Assembly (NCBI GenBank): GCA_016765255.1
Contig: JAESQI010000029.1
Location: forward strand, 1-8,498
Reading direction: 5' to 3'
Length of the DNA stretch: 8,498 nucleotides
DNA from: Robiginitomaculum sp.
GTDB taxonomy: Bacteria; Pseudomonadota; Alphaproteobacteria; Caulobacterales; Maricaulaceae
The position numbers and the translations under genes were made by a program. Shown piece after piece: positions 1 to 7,412 of the stretch (position 1 is the first letter of the stretch; the number at the start of each line of letters is the position of its first letter). The notes under the pieces were generated by a model, which was given only the letters and a program-made list of their open reading frames with translations, ran no database searches and was not told the origin of the DNA.

Positions 1-1788
1 GGTAAGACTTTTATTGTTGATCCTCGTGTTACGGGCACAATATCGGTCTCTTCACAAGCCAAATTAAATAAATCAGAAGTGTTTCAAGTGTTTCTAGATG
101 TCCTCAGGGTTAGAGGGTTTACGGCGATACCGACAGCCAGTGGTGCCTACCGCATCACCCTTATTCAGGGCGCGGCTCAAGATGCACCTTACGCAACAAG
201 GAATGGTCGAAACAGTGTTTTTACCACTGCTGTCATTAAATTGGCACACGGGGACGCCGCCAATGCGTCGCGTCTGATAAAACCTGTCTTGCATTCGCAA
301 GGTCGCATTAGTGCAAACCCTGGCGGGCATGTATTGGTGATTACAGATTATCCAGAAAACTTGCGCAAAGCTCGCGAAATCATCGCGGCAATGGACGTTG
401 ATGACGCTGTGATTATTACAATACCCTTGCAAAATTTGAGCGCTCAAAATGCCAAAGAAGTTGTGCAGGCTTTGATGGGGAAGGGGTCTAGCAGCCGAAG
501 TAAAGGGGCTGCCGCAAAAACAGTGACTGCTGTTGCTATCGACTCTACGAATTCACTAATTTTACGTGGTGATCCTGTGGAAATTGAACAATTGAGAAAA
601 ATGTTACTTGATATGGATATTGTCGGCGCTGCGCGGCGCGGACAAATCAGTATTATATCATTGCGCTTTGCAAATGGTGAAGATGTATTAGCCGTATTGG
701 AAAAATTACTCCCAGCATTTGAACCTAGCAATAGTGCAGACGCTAAGCCCAGCGTAGCCTATGAACCAGGGAGTAATACACTTATTATAAGTGCCAAACC
801 AGAAGTGCAGAAAGAATTGGAAGCCGTCGTTAGACGCCTTGATATACGTAGGGCACAAGTGTTGGAAGAAGCTATCATAGTAGAAATCTCGGACACGGCA
901 GCAAAAGATTTAGGCATCCAATTCATTCTGGCTGGTAACAATAATTCAAGCTTGCCGTTTATTTCGACAAATTATACGCGCTCGGCACCAAATTTGCTTG
1001 CCATCACAGGCGCTTTAGCTGGCAATACTCTGGGGACAACTGGGCAGTCAGATTTACAAAGTGCGGCCATATCGTCTTTGCTCGGCTTACAAGGGGGGAC
1101 GATTGGTATAGGTGGTAATGGTTCTGGCGGCCTGTTTGGTGCGATTTTAAACGCAGTACAGAATGATACGGATTCCAATATATTGTCGACACCATTTGTG
1201 ACGACATTGGACAATGTGCCTGCGACATTCCTCGTTGGCCAAGAAGTTCCATTTACAAGCGGTGAAGCCCTCGGGACAAATAATAGCAATCCATTTCGGA
1301 CAATTAACCGCGAGGAAATTGGTATAAAGCTAGAAGTCCTGCCACAAATCAATGAGGGTGATGTCGTGCGCCTTGAGATCAGGCAAGAAGTTTCAAGCAT
1401 ATCTCCTGACGCGTCCTTGTTTGCAACCGACCTAGTTACCAATAAACGCGAAATCTCCACGACCGTATTGGCAGAGGACGGGGATGTGATTGTCCTCGGG
1501 GGGTTGATGCAAGATGATGAACAATTATTCAGATCAAAAGTGCCAATTTTAGGTGATATTCCCATCATTGGTGAACTGTTTAAATCAAAAAACAAATCTC
1601 GCAAGCGGACAAATCTAATGGTTTTCATTCGGCCAACCATTATTCGGTCGAGTGCAGATGCCGTGCCGATTACAAATCAGAAAATGGATTTAATTCGTGC
1701 AGAACAATACCGCAGAAATGGCTCAGAGGTTTCGAAACTAGATCAAGCTTTACAGCAAATGTACATTCAAGATACGACAATTCCATAG
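1..1788 (+). CDS. gspD: Type II secretion system secretin GspD, 5' truncated
   Basis: GspD forms the multimeric outer-membrane channel through which folded periplasmic proteins leave the cell. The frame is open from base 1 (first codons read GKTFIVDPRV, a typical N0-domain stretch), so the true start and signal peptide lie upstream. The in-frame GTG at 79 is inside the N0 domain and is not a start. Window residue numbering: end of N0 about 1-65, N1 about 73-134, N2 about 137-206, N3 about 214-287, secretin domain about 288-549. The secretin core shows VGQEVPFTSG (412-421, central gate region), a Gly-rich segment just before the ILSTPF stretch, and the C-terminal signature VPILGDIPIIGELF (514-527) followed by FIRPTII. 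A tail of about 46 residues follows; it could be a short S-domain, but no pilotin gene is visible. The TAG stop is 7 bp before gspE. Family assignment is very secure. Confidence 0.97.
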   Translation, partial: GKTFIVDPRVTGTISVSSQAKLNKSEVFQVFLDVLRVRGFTAIPTASGAYRITLIQGAAQDAPYATRNGRNSVFTTAVIKLAHGDAANASRLIKPVLHSQGRISANPGGHVLVITDYPENLRKAREIIAAMDVDDAVIITIPLQNLSAQNAKEVVQALMGKGSSSRSKGAAAKTVTAVAIDSTNSLILRGDPVEIEQLRKMLLDMDIVGAARRGQISIISLRFANGEDVLAVLEKLLPAFEPSNSADAKPSVAYEPGSNTLIISAKPEVQKELEAVVRRLDIRRAQVLEEAIIVEISDTAAKDLGIQFILAGNNNSSLPFISTNYTRSAPNLLAITGALAGNTLGTTGQSDLQSAAISSLLGLQGGTIGIGGNGSGGLFGAILNAVQNDTDSNILSTPFVTTLDNVPATFLVGQEVPFTSGEALGTNNSNPFRTINREEIGIKLEVLPQINEGDVVRLEIRQEVSSISPDASLFATDLVTNKREISTTVLAEDGDVIVLGGLMQDDEQLFRSKVPILGDIPIIGELFKSKNKSRKRTNLMVFIRPTIIRSSADAVPITNQKMDLIRAEQYRRNGSEVSKLDQALQQMYIQDTTIP

Positions 1789-1795
1789 CTATATT

Positions 1796-3292
1796 ATGAG
1801 TACAGAACCAGAGCATACAAACCGTCTCAATTACAGTTTTGCCAAACAATGTGGTTTGATTGTATTGAGCAAAGCTGTGCCAGAGGATGAAAATATCAGT
1901 GTGGGGATGCGTCCAGGTACGCACCGAGACGCCATATTGGAAGCGCGACGTGCGCTGAATATGCCGATAACGTTAAAGGAAATTAGTCACACAGAGTTTG
2001 ATAAAATGCTTTCGCTTGTCTATGCAAGCAATGGCTTAGAGGCCTCTGCTGTTAACGCGATCAGTGAGCAAAAAGATTTATATTCGATAGCGGACGATAT
2101 TCCGCAAACAGAAGATTTACTCGACAGCGAAAATGACGCGCCAATCATTCGCCTGATCAATGGCTTGATCCAAGAGGCGATAAAACTTCGCGCTTCTGAT
2201 ATCCACATTGAACCACATGAAAAACGCTTATCTGTGCGATTTAGAATTGATGGTGTTTTACGTGAAATATTATCTCTATCCTCACATTTATCTGCTGTAC
2301 TTGTCTCGCGTATTAAAGTTATGGCGCGGTTAGATATTGCCAAAAAACGTGTACCGCAAGACGGAAGGTTCTCTCTTAATCTGGGTGCACAAGCTGTTGA
2401 TGTCCGTATATCAACATTGCCGTCTAGATTTGGTGAGCGTGTTGTTTTAAGACTGCTCAACAAAGAGAACGCGCTTCTTAGTGTCGGCGAGCTCGGCATG
2501 ACACCAGAAATGACAGAGATATTTTCTCATTGTTTGGAAACGCCTAATGGGATCATACTTGTGACGGGGCCAACGGGGTCTGGTAAAACAACTACTCTTT
2601 ATGCAGGTCTCACGGCGTTAAACGAGACATCGCGTAATATACTCACCGTTGAAGACCCGATTGAATATATCCTAGACGGTATTGGACAAACCCAGGTCAA
2701 TAATAAGGAGGAGATGACATTTGCAGCGGGCTTACGAGCCATATTGCGCCAAGACCCTGATGTTGTCATGGTCGGTGAAATACGCGATCCAGAAACCGCA
2801 AGCATCGCCGTCCAAGCCAGTTTGACCGGGCATTTAGTACTCTCCACAGTCCACACGAATTCTTCTGTTGCTGCCATTACAAGGCTTCGAGATATGGGAG
2901 TGGAAAAATTTTTACTCGCGTCAACGATTACGGCTATTGTCGCGCAACGCCTTGTGCGGCGATTGTGTCCGACATGCAAAACTTCCTACACGCCCGACGT
3001 ATCTGAATTAAAGCTGCTTGGGCTTCGCGGAAAGCATGTTTTTTACAAAGCCAATGGATGTGAGGATTGTCACAATATTGGCTATCAAGGCCGTGTAGGT
3101 CTATACGAAATTCTCGTCATGGATGATAAATTACGGGAAATGATCCATGACGGTGCGCGGGAACAAGACATGGAAAAATATGCGTTTCGGCAATTGGATA
3201 CACTGCTGCAAAGTGGGGCAAGACATGTCGTAGAGGGTGTGGTGAGCGCTGAAGAAGTTATTCGCGTATGTCGCCAGACAGGTGATGAGTAA
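1796..3292 (+). CDS. gspE: Type II secretion system ATPase GspE
   Basis: Cytoplasmic hexameric ATPase that powers pseudopilus assembly, docked to the inner-membrane platform through GspL. The 498 aa length is normal for the family (about 500). The N-terminal domain begins with YSFAKQCGLIVL, the conserved N1 start, which supports the ATG at 1796. N2 motifs include SDIHIEP (134-140) and FRIDG (149-153). The Walker A motif GPTGSGKT is at 258-265, the Asp box region TVEDPIEY at 284-291, the Walker B region DPDVVMVGEIRDPE at 320-333 with Glu328, and the His box GHLVLSTVHTN at 345-355. A zinc-binding tetracysteine module CX2C-X27-CX2C uses C391, C394, C422 and C425, which marks GspE rather than a retraction ATPase such as PilT. 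No clear Shine-Dalgarno precedes the start; expression may depend on coupling to gspD. The stop overlaps the gspF start by 1 base (TAATG). Confidence 0.98.
   Translation: MSTEPEHTNRLNYSFAKQCGLIVLSKAVPEDENISVGMRPGTHRDAILEARRALNMPITLKEISHTEFDKMLSLVYASNGLEASAVNAISEQKDLYSIADDIPQTEDLLDSENDAPIIRLINGLIQEAIKLRASDIHIEPHEKRLSVRFRIDGVLREILSLSSHLSAVLVSRIKVMARLDIAKKRVPQDGRFSLNLGAQAVDVRISTLPSRFGERVVLRLLNKENALLSVGELGMTPEMTEIFSHCLETPNGIILVTGPTGSGKTTTLYAGLTALNETSRNILTVEDPIEYILDGIGQTQVNNKEEMTFAAGLRAILRQDPDVVMVGEIRDPETASIAVQASLTGHLVLSTVHTNSSVAAITRLRDMGVEKFLLASTITAIVAQRLVRRLCPTCKTSYTPDVSELKLLGLRGKHVFYKANGCEDCHNIGYQGRVGLYEILVMDDKLREMIHDGAREQDMEKYAFRQLDTLLQSGARHVVEGVVSAEEVIRVCRQTGDE
3280..3285 (+). promoter_or_regulatory. 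Ribosome-binding site of gspF inside the gspE end
   Basis: AGGTGA, 6 nt before the gspF ATG, is complementary to the 16S rRNA 3' end region (ATCACCT). It lies within the last codons of gspE, supporting coupled translation at the TAATG junction. Confidence 0.65.
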
Positions 3293-4503
3293 TGCAGGCG
3301 TTTGATTATGAAGCTGTAACAGGTACGGGAAAAACCAGCCGTGGAACCATTATGGCAACCAGTGCACGCGCTGCGAGGCGAGACTTGCGCGCCAAAGGAT
3401 TAACACCTCTTTCTATGTCACAAAGTCAAATGCGACAGAGTGCCGAGAGCAACAAATCTGTTACGGGGAGGGTAAAGACTAAGTTTTTAACACAAGCCAC
3501 TCGTCAACTCGCCATATTGATACGTGCGGATACTCCTGTGGTTGATGCCCTACAAGTAACGGCTCTTCAATTTGATGGCCTGCCTATGAAAACCAGTCTT
3601 CTTGGTATTAGGTCCCATGTTTTGGAAGGACGCCGTTTATCTGAAGCCATGTCAACTGATCCCAAAAATTACTCGAAATTATATAGGTCAATGGTGGCGT
3701 CTGGAGAAAATAGCGGGCAATTGGGTGCAGTTTTAGAGCGCCTTGCCGACGACTTGGAATCTGCACAAAAAACACGCCGTAAAATAATCGGGGCGACCGT
3801 ATATCCAATCGTGTTGAGTTTCGTTGCACTAGCCGTGATTATCATCCTTATGGTCATGGTGGTTCCTAAAGTTGTTGAGCAATTTTCTGGCTTTAATCAA
3901 GAATTACCAAAATTAACTTTAGCAACTATTGCTTTGTCAGAATGGCTGCAAAAAAATGGAATTTTTTTGGCTCTTATCGTGACGGCTTTGTTCGCTACAG
4001 GGTATCACTCATTAAAAATCGAGAACGTCAGGCGCAGGTTTGACAACCTTATGCTGAAAATTCCCTTTATCGGTAGATTAAGCCGAGACATGAATGCGGC
4101 GCGGTTCTCGCGCACGATGAGTGGACTCATTTCAAGTGGCACACCAGTGTTGCAATCTATGTTGGCCGCCAAAAATACAATTAAAAACCTCGTTATGCGC
4201 GAAGCTATCGAGCAAGTGATTGAGCAGGTGCGCGGCGGGAGCTCTGTTGGCGGGGCATTAAAAAAAACAACTGTATTCCCTCCACTTATGGTTCACATGG
4301 TGGCGAGCGGAGAAACCAGCGGCGATTTAGGGCAGATGTTTTCAATATCGGCTGAATATATGGAAGGAGAATTTGATAGTTCAACGACAATCGTGCTAAA
4401 CTTATTAGAACCATTAATTATCATCTTGCTTGGCGGGGTTGTATTATTGATTGTTGCCGCGATATTTTTGCCAATACTCCGACTCAATACCCTTGCTTAT
4501 TAG
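3292..4503 (+). CDS. gspF: Type II secretion system inner-membrane platform protein GspF
   Basis: Polytopic inner-membrane protein at the centre of the T2SS assembly platform, thought to couple GspE motion to pseudopilin insertion. It is 403 aa, the usual length. The N-terminus FDYEAVTGTGKTSRGTI and the following RAARRDLRAKGLTPL are the typical GspF opening. Two homologous T2SSF cytoplasmic repeats are seen: the first begins near residue 65 (FLTQATRQLAIL, later YRSMVASGENSGQL), the second near 266 (ARFSRTMSGLISSGTPVLQ, later MVHMVASGETSGDLG). Predicted membrane segments by hydrophobicity lie near 170-191, 224-238 and 374-393, giving the three-helix topology expected. An AGGTGA ribosome-binding site 6 nt upstream lies inside gspE and supports the ATG at 3292. 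gspG follows after 9 bp. Confidence 0.97.
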   Translation: MQAFDYEAVTGTGKTSRGTIMATSARAARRDLRAKGLTPLSMSQSQMRQSAESNKSVTGRVKTKFLTQATRQLAILIRADTPVVDALQVTALQFDGLPMKTSLLGIRSHVLEGRRLSEAMSTDPKNYSKLYRSMVASGENSGQLGAVLERLADDLESAQKTRRKIIGATVYPIVLSFVALAVIIILMVMVVPKVVEQFSGFNQELPKLTLATIALSEWLQKNGIFLALIVTALFATGYHSLKIENVRRRFDNLMLKIPFIGRLSRDMNAARFSRTMSGLISSGTPVLQSMLAAKNTIKNLVMREAIEQVIEQVRGGSSVGGALKKTTVFPPLMVHMVASGETSGDLGQMFSISAEYMEGEFDSSTTIVLNLLEPLIIILLGGVVLLIVAAIFLPILRLNTLAY

Positions 4504-4506
4504 GAA
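4502..4506 (+). promoter_or_regulatory. Ribosome-binding site of gspG
   Basis: AGGAA overlaps the gspF stop codon and sits 6 nt before the ATG at 4513. It favours that start over the in-frame ATG at 4525, for which no comparable site is seen at a suitable distance. Confidence 0.65.
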
Positions 4507-4512
4507 TTCATT

Positions 4513-4953
4513 ATGAGACACAAAATGGACAATACGAAACAAAAGTCAGAAAATGAGGACGGCTTCACGCTTGTAGAAGTCATGGTGACAATGGTCATTA
4601 TCGGGCTTTTGACGACTTTCGTGGTCATCAATGTTTTGCCAGCGCAAGATAAAGCTATGCAACAAAAAGCAAAGACAGACATCAGTACATTGGAACAGGC
4701 CATAGAAATGTACAAATTAGACATGGGTAAATATCCAGAAAGCCTCGATGATTTAAGGGGAGGGGGCGCCGATAGTGACGCGCGCTATAGAAAAGCGGGA
4801 TATATAAAATTTTTACCCGATGATCCTTGGGGAAATCCTTATGAATATGCATTTCCGGGCGATAATGGCATTATTGATATCTGGACATATGGGGCTGACG
4901 GGGAAGAAGGCGGTGAGGGGTTGAATGCTGACATTGGCAATTGGCAACAATAA
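4513..4953 (+). CDS. gspG: Type II secretion system major pseudopilin GspG
   Basis: Main subunit of the periplasmic pseudopilus shaft, matured by the prepilin peptidase GspO/PilD. The precursor is 146 aa with a 17-residue charged leader. Cleavage is expected between G17 and F18 in DGFTLVEVMVTM, with the conserved Glu at mature position 5 (E22), then a hydrophobic helix to about residue 40. The globular part shows MYKLDMGKYPESL, LPDDPWGNPY (101-110) and the calcium-site loop DIWTYGADGEEGGEG (122-136) ending DIGNWQQ, all GspG hallmarks. The ATG at 4513 has AGGAA 6 nt upstream; an in-frame ATG at 4525 would leave a 13-residue leader and cannot be excluded. The loop after MGKYPESL differs from the common TTxxGLxAL type (see findings). 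The last 29 bases overlap gspH. Confidence 0.97.
   Translation: MRHKMDNTKQKSENEDGFTLVEVMVTMVIIGLLTTFVVINVLPAQDKAMQQKAKTDISTLEQAIEMYKLDMGKYPESLDDLRGGGADSDARYRKAGYIKFLPDDPWGNPYEYAFPGDNGIIDIWTYGADGEEGGEGLNADIGNWQQ
4915..4920 (+). promoter_or_regulatory. Ribosome-binding site of gspH within gspG
   Basis: GAGGGG lies 4 nt before the gspH ATG (6 nt counted from GAGG) and inside gspG, in the codons of the glycine/glutamate-rich calcium loop. It decides the gspH start at 4925 and thus the 29-bp overlap. Confidence 0.65.
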
Positions 4954-5446
4954 AACTGAACCGCACAATTGGTCGCGACAAGCTGGGTTTTCACTTGTCG
5001 AAGTTATGGTTACGCTTCTGATTATTGGGCTTATGGCCAGTGCCGTCATTCTAAATTTACCAGAGCAAGAAGACAGGTTAGAATCGCAAGCAAAAAAACT
5101 TGCGCTCCACCTTCACATGGCATCCCAAACCAGCATTATTGAGCAGTCTATTGTCGGGGTAAATTTTGATGAAGATGGGTATAGTTTGTTACGGTATAAT
5201 GGGGATGCGTGGACACCATACTTTACCTATGAATTTGATGAGAATGCACTCCCGCAAATATCTCTGATAAAAAATGGAACAAATCTGGATATGAATAAAC
5301 TCAGGAAATCCACTATCCCCGCTATACAATATGATATGACAGGTTTGGTTTCGCCGTTTTCAGTTGTCTTCCTTTACGGCACACAAAAAATCACCCTTAG
5401 AATTACCGCCGATGGAAAATCCACACTGGAGATGAACGGTGCGTAA
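4925..5446 (+). CDS. gspH: Type II secretion system minor pseudopilin GspH
   Basis: Minor pseudopilin, by family knowledge located in or just below the H-I-J-K tip complex of the pseudopilus. The precursor is 173 aa, with a 21-residue leader and expected cleavage between G21 and F22 in AGFSLVEVMVTLLIIGLM (Glu at mature position 5, E26), followed by one hydrophobic helix. The segment beginning near residue 54, with KKLALHLHMASQTSI, and the C-terminal ITLRITADGKSTLEM fit the GspH fold. Position between gspG and gspI agrees. The start ATG lies 29 bp inside gspG and has GAGGGG just upstream; no other ATG precedes the cleavage site, so the overlap is needed unless the TTG at 4934 is used. It ends 8 bp inside gspI. 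The globular domain is divergent, as is normal for GspH. Confidence 0.92.
   Translation: MLTLAIGNNKTEPHNWSRQAGFSLVEVMVTLLIIGLMASAVILNLPEQEDRLESQAKKLALHLHMASQTSIIEQSIVGVNFDEDGYSLLRYNGDAWTPYFTYEFDENALPQISLIKNGTNLDMNKLRKSTIPAIQYDMTGLVSPFSVVFLYGTQKITLRITADGKSTLEMNGA
5428..5431 (+). promoter_or_regulatory. Ribosome-binding site of gspI (GTG start)
   Basis: GGAG, 7 nt before the GTG at 5439, lies within the end of gspH and supports the non-ATG start of gspI. Confidence 0.6.
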
Positions 5447-5819
5447 CGGGAACCAAAACGCAGAAAAAGGATTTACACTTGTTGAAGTCCTTGTCGCCAT
5501 GCTTATTTTTAGCACAGCAATTCTAGGGCTATTGAAAGCGGGGACGGAGAATATCAGAGCCGTAAACTATATCGAAGACAAACTCGTTGCTGGGATTATT
5601 GCGGATAATCAACTCATTTTAGCCCAGATAAACAAAGACATTATTACCCCGGGCAAAAAGCAAGATTTCGTGAAAATGGCTGGGCGCATTTGGCAGTGGG
5701 AAATTAAAACTGAAAAGACATCACAAACCGGCTTTTATAAGATGACAATTGATGTTCGACCAGAAGGTGTTGATCAAATCATTGTCAAGCGTACCGCATT
5801 TACCCAAGGCAGGCCATGA
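5439..5819 (+). CDS. gspI: Type II secretion system minor pseudopilin GspI
   Basis: Minor pseudopilin of the tip complex, expected to bind GspJ and GspK. The precursor is 126 aa, the usual size. Its 11-residue leader ends KG, with cleavage before F12 in GFTLVEVLVAMLIFS (Glu at mature position 5, E16). Downstream, IIADNQLILAQI and MAGRIWQWEIKTEKT followed by MTIDVRP match the GspI C-terminal domain (the commonly seen ADN and G-x-W-x-W pattern). The start is a GTG at 5439 overlapping gspH by 8 bp, with GGAG at 5428-5431, 7 nt upstream. No in-frame ATG occurs before the cleavage site, so GTG is the best start. It overlaps gspJ in an ATGA junction. Confidence 0.95.
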   Translation: MRNGNQNAEKGFTLVEVLVAMLIFSTAILGLLKAGTENIRAVNYIEDKLVAGIIADNQLILAQINKDIITPGKKQDFVKMAGRIWQWEIKTEKTSQTGFYKMTIDVRPEGVDQIIVKRTAFTQGRP

Positions 5820-6439
5820 CAAACAAGAGAGCCAAACAAGCAGGTTTTACTCTGGTTGAAGTTCTTGTCGCGATGCTTATATTTTCGCTCCTGTCAACGG
5901 CGACATTGTCTGTCTTGATATCGACACTGCGAAGTAAAGAACAAATCGCCATTAAAGCTGAAGGTTTACGGCAAATCGCCATTTTACAAACCCTCCTAAA
6001 ATCTGATTTATCTCAAACTGTTTCCGTGCAAAAAACAGATGATTTCGGTCAACTTGCTCCCATAATTTTTTCTGGTGGAATTGTGGCGGATAATATGATC
6101 TTGTCTTTATCGCGTACAGGGTGGGGCAACCCAGGAGGTATCGAAAGGCGCTCCGACCTACAATCAGTTGAATACCGCATGGAAAATGGTGTGTTAAGTC
6201 GCCATGTGAAATCACGGTTTAATGCGATTGATGCGACACCGTCTTTTAAGCAAGAATTGCTCAGTGGTGTCGAGAGCGTAAAATTCACTTTTTATGACGG
6301 GGAGTTCTGGCAGGACAATTGGTTAACTGGCCCGCCGCCGCTAGGCGTTGAGGATTTACCGCAATTGGCAAGTTTGGAAATTGTACTTAGGAACAATAAG
6401 AGTTTACGGCACGTTTTTCATATTGGAGTGGGGCAATGA
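5816..6439 (+). CDS. gspJ: Type II secretion system minor pseudopilin GspJ
   Basis: Minor pseudopilin of the tip complex, forming a trimer core with GspI and GspK in studied systems. The precursor is 207 aa with a 10-residue leader and expected cleavage between G10 and F11 in GFTLVEVLVAMLIFS (Glu at mature position 5, E15). Family hallmarks are the LLKSDLSQ segment, LSRTGWGNPGG followed by RSDLQSVEYRMENGVLSR, and FTFYDGEFWQDNW near the C-terminus, ending in LASLEIVLR. The ATG overlaps the gspI stop (ATGA), and AAGG lies 6 nt upstream. The gspK start overlaps its TGA in the same way, so I, J and K are probably translationally coupled, consistent with their products assembling together. Confidence 0.96.
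   Translation: MTNKRAKQAGFTLVEVLVAMLIFSLLSTATLSVLISTLRSKEQIAIKAEGLRQIAILQTLLKSDLSQTVSVQKTDDFGQLAPIIFSGGIVADNMILSLSRTGWGNPGGIERRSDLQSVEYRMENGVLSRHVKSRFNAIDATPSFKQELLSGVESVKFTFYDGEFWQDNWLTGPPPLGVEDLPQLASLEIVLRNNKSLRHVFHIGVGQ
6425..6428 (+). promoter_or_regulatory. Ribosome-binding site of gspK
   Basis: GGAG, 7 nt before the gspK ATG at 6436, lies within the final codons of gspJ and fits coupled translation at the ATGA junction. Confidence 0.6.
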
Positions 6440-7404
6440 GGAACCGGCCCACAGATAATGAAAATGAGCGCGGCGCTGTTTTATTGACCACGCTTTTGCT
6501 CATGACAATCATGGCGGCGATTACCGTATCCATTGTCGATAATATTCGCTTTTCTATTCGCAGAACGGCAAATCTGCAAATGCAGGCACAACTTGATTGG
6601 TACGCAAGAGGCGGAGAGGCATTTTCCCAAAACCTTTTAAAAACCTATTCTGGGCAGCAGAGTAAACTTGCGCAAATGATTGTCGCGCAAGTGCCGGTAG
6701 AATTTCCATTTGAAGACGGCGGTATTCGCATCCTCATTCACGATGCAAATAACTGCTTTAATTTGAATACTTTGGCGGACGAGAAAAATGCGCAGCAAAA
6801 CCGTAAAAATTTTGAGCGGCTATTAGGTGTGCTTGATTTTGATGCTAGTGACGCGACAAAATTATCATCAAGCATTCAAGATTGGGTGGATACTGATAAT
6901 ATTCCGGGGCCAGCGGGGGCTGAAAGTCTGGAATATTCTAATATAAGCCCCCCTTATAAAGCGGCAAATAGACTGATGATAGATGTTTCAGAATTACGGG
7001 CGATTGCGGGTATATCAGAGGTCATATATCAACGCCTTGCCCCATTTGTGTGTAGCTATGATAATACAGATCTACCTCGGCTAAACCTGAATACACTAAA
7101 GCCAGAGCAGGCTCCGCTGTTGGCAAATGTTTTGGGAGGCGCGGAAGGACTGGTTGCAGCCAAAGAGGTCATTGCCGGTCGTCCACTCGCTGGATATGGA
7201 TCCGTTGACCAAGTTTGGAATATGCAAAGCATTCAAGATTTAGAGTTAAAAGGAAGCGGTAAAGGACAAGTGACGGTTACGTCTGATATGGTAAGATTAG
7301 ACATAATTGTTCAGTACCAAGATCAAGTGCGTAAACAAGTATCTACATTTGAAATAGGCGGCGTTAATGATGCACGACTTGTATCAAGACGGCGAGTGTA
7401 TTAA
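6436..7404 (+). CDS. gspK: Type II secretion system minor pseudopilin GspK
   Basis: Large minor pseudopilin that caps the pseudopilus tip. The precursor is 322 aa, normal for GspK and much longer than other pseudopilins. The leader is 13 residues; the cleavage site is G13/A14 in ERGAVLLTTLLLMTIM. Mature position 5 is Thr rather than Glu, the typical GspK exception fitting a terminal subunit. RRTANLQMQAQLDWYARGGEAF follows the helix (residues quoted as one conserved amphipathic stretch, about 42-62). The globular part has FNLNTL near 108-113, the Ca-type loop DWVDTDNIPGPAGAES (149-164), and a second LNLNTL after a helical region, with IAGRPLAGYGSVDQVW later. Cys107 and Cys206 sit beside the two FNLN/LNLN regions and could pair. 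GGAG at 6425-6428 supports the ATG start. gspL follows after 8 bp. Confidence 0.96.
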   Translation: MRNRPTDNENERGAVLLTTLLLMTIMAAITVSIVDNIRFSIRRTANLQMQAQLDWYARGGEAFSQNLLKTYSGQQSKLAQMIVAQVPVEFPFEDGGIRILIHDANNCFNLNTLADEKNAQQNRKNFERLLGVLDFDASDATKLSSSIQDWVDTDNIPGPAGAESLEYSNISPPYKAANRLMIDVSELRAIAGISEVIYQRLAPFVCSYDNTDLPRLNLNTLKPEQAPLLANVLGGAEGLVAAKEVIAGRPLAGYGSVDQVWNMQSIQDLELKGSGKGQVTVTSDMVRLDIIVQYQDQVRKQVSTFEIGGVNDARLVSRRRVY

Positions 7405-7412
7405 GAAACCAT

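Noticed and set aside
972..1640. Long open frame of 222 codons on the minus strand
   Set aside because: It lies wholly antisense to the secretin domain of gspD, whose frame is clearly conserved. The translation is low-complexity in Ser, Pro and Arg and resembles no family I know.
79..1788. GTG at 79 as the start of gspD
   Set aside because: The frame is open from base 1 and the 26 upstream codons match the secretin N0 domain, so the GTG is internal and the gene is truncated by the window.
1670..1924. Minus-strand open frame across the gspD/gspE junction
   Set aside because: It is antisense to two well-supported genes, with no ribosome-binding site or recognisable motif.
3949..3969. Inverted repeat CAAAAAAA / TTTTTTTG with a 5-base loop
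   Set aside because: It lies within gspF codons for Lys-Asn-Gly-Ile-Phe-Leu at a membrane helix start. The stem is nearly all A:T and mid-gene, so a terminator is unlikely; it is explained by coding content in an AT-leaning genome.
4513..6439. Type IV pilus rather than type II secretion cluster
   Set aside because: The GspG calcium loop, the GspE tetracysteine module, the full H-I-J-K set and GspL are specific to T2SS; no pilT, pilM or pilQ-type gene is present.
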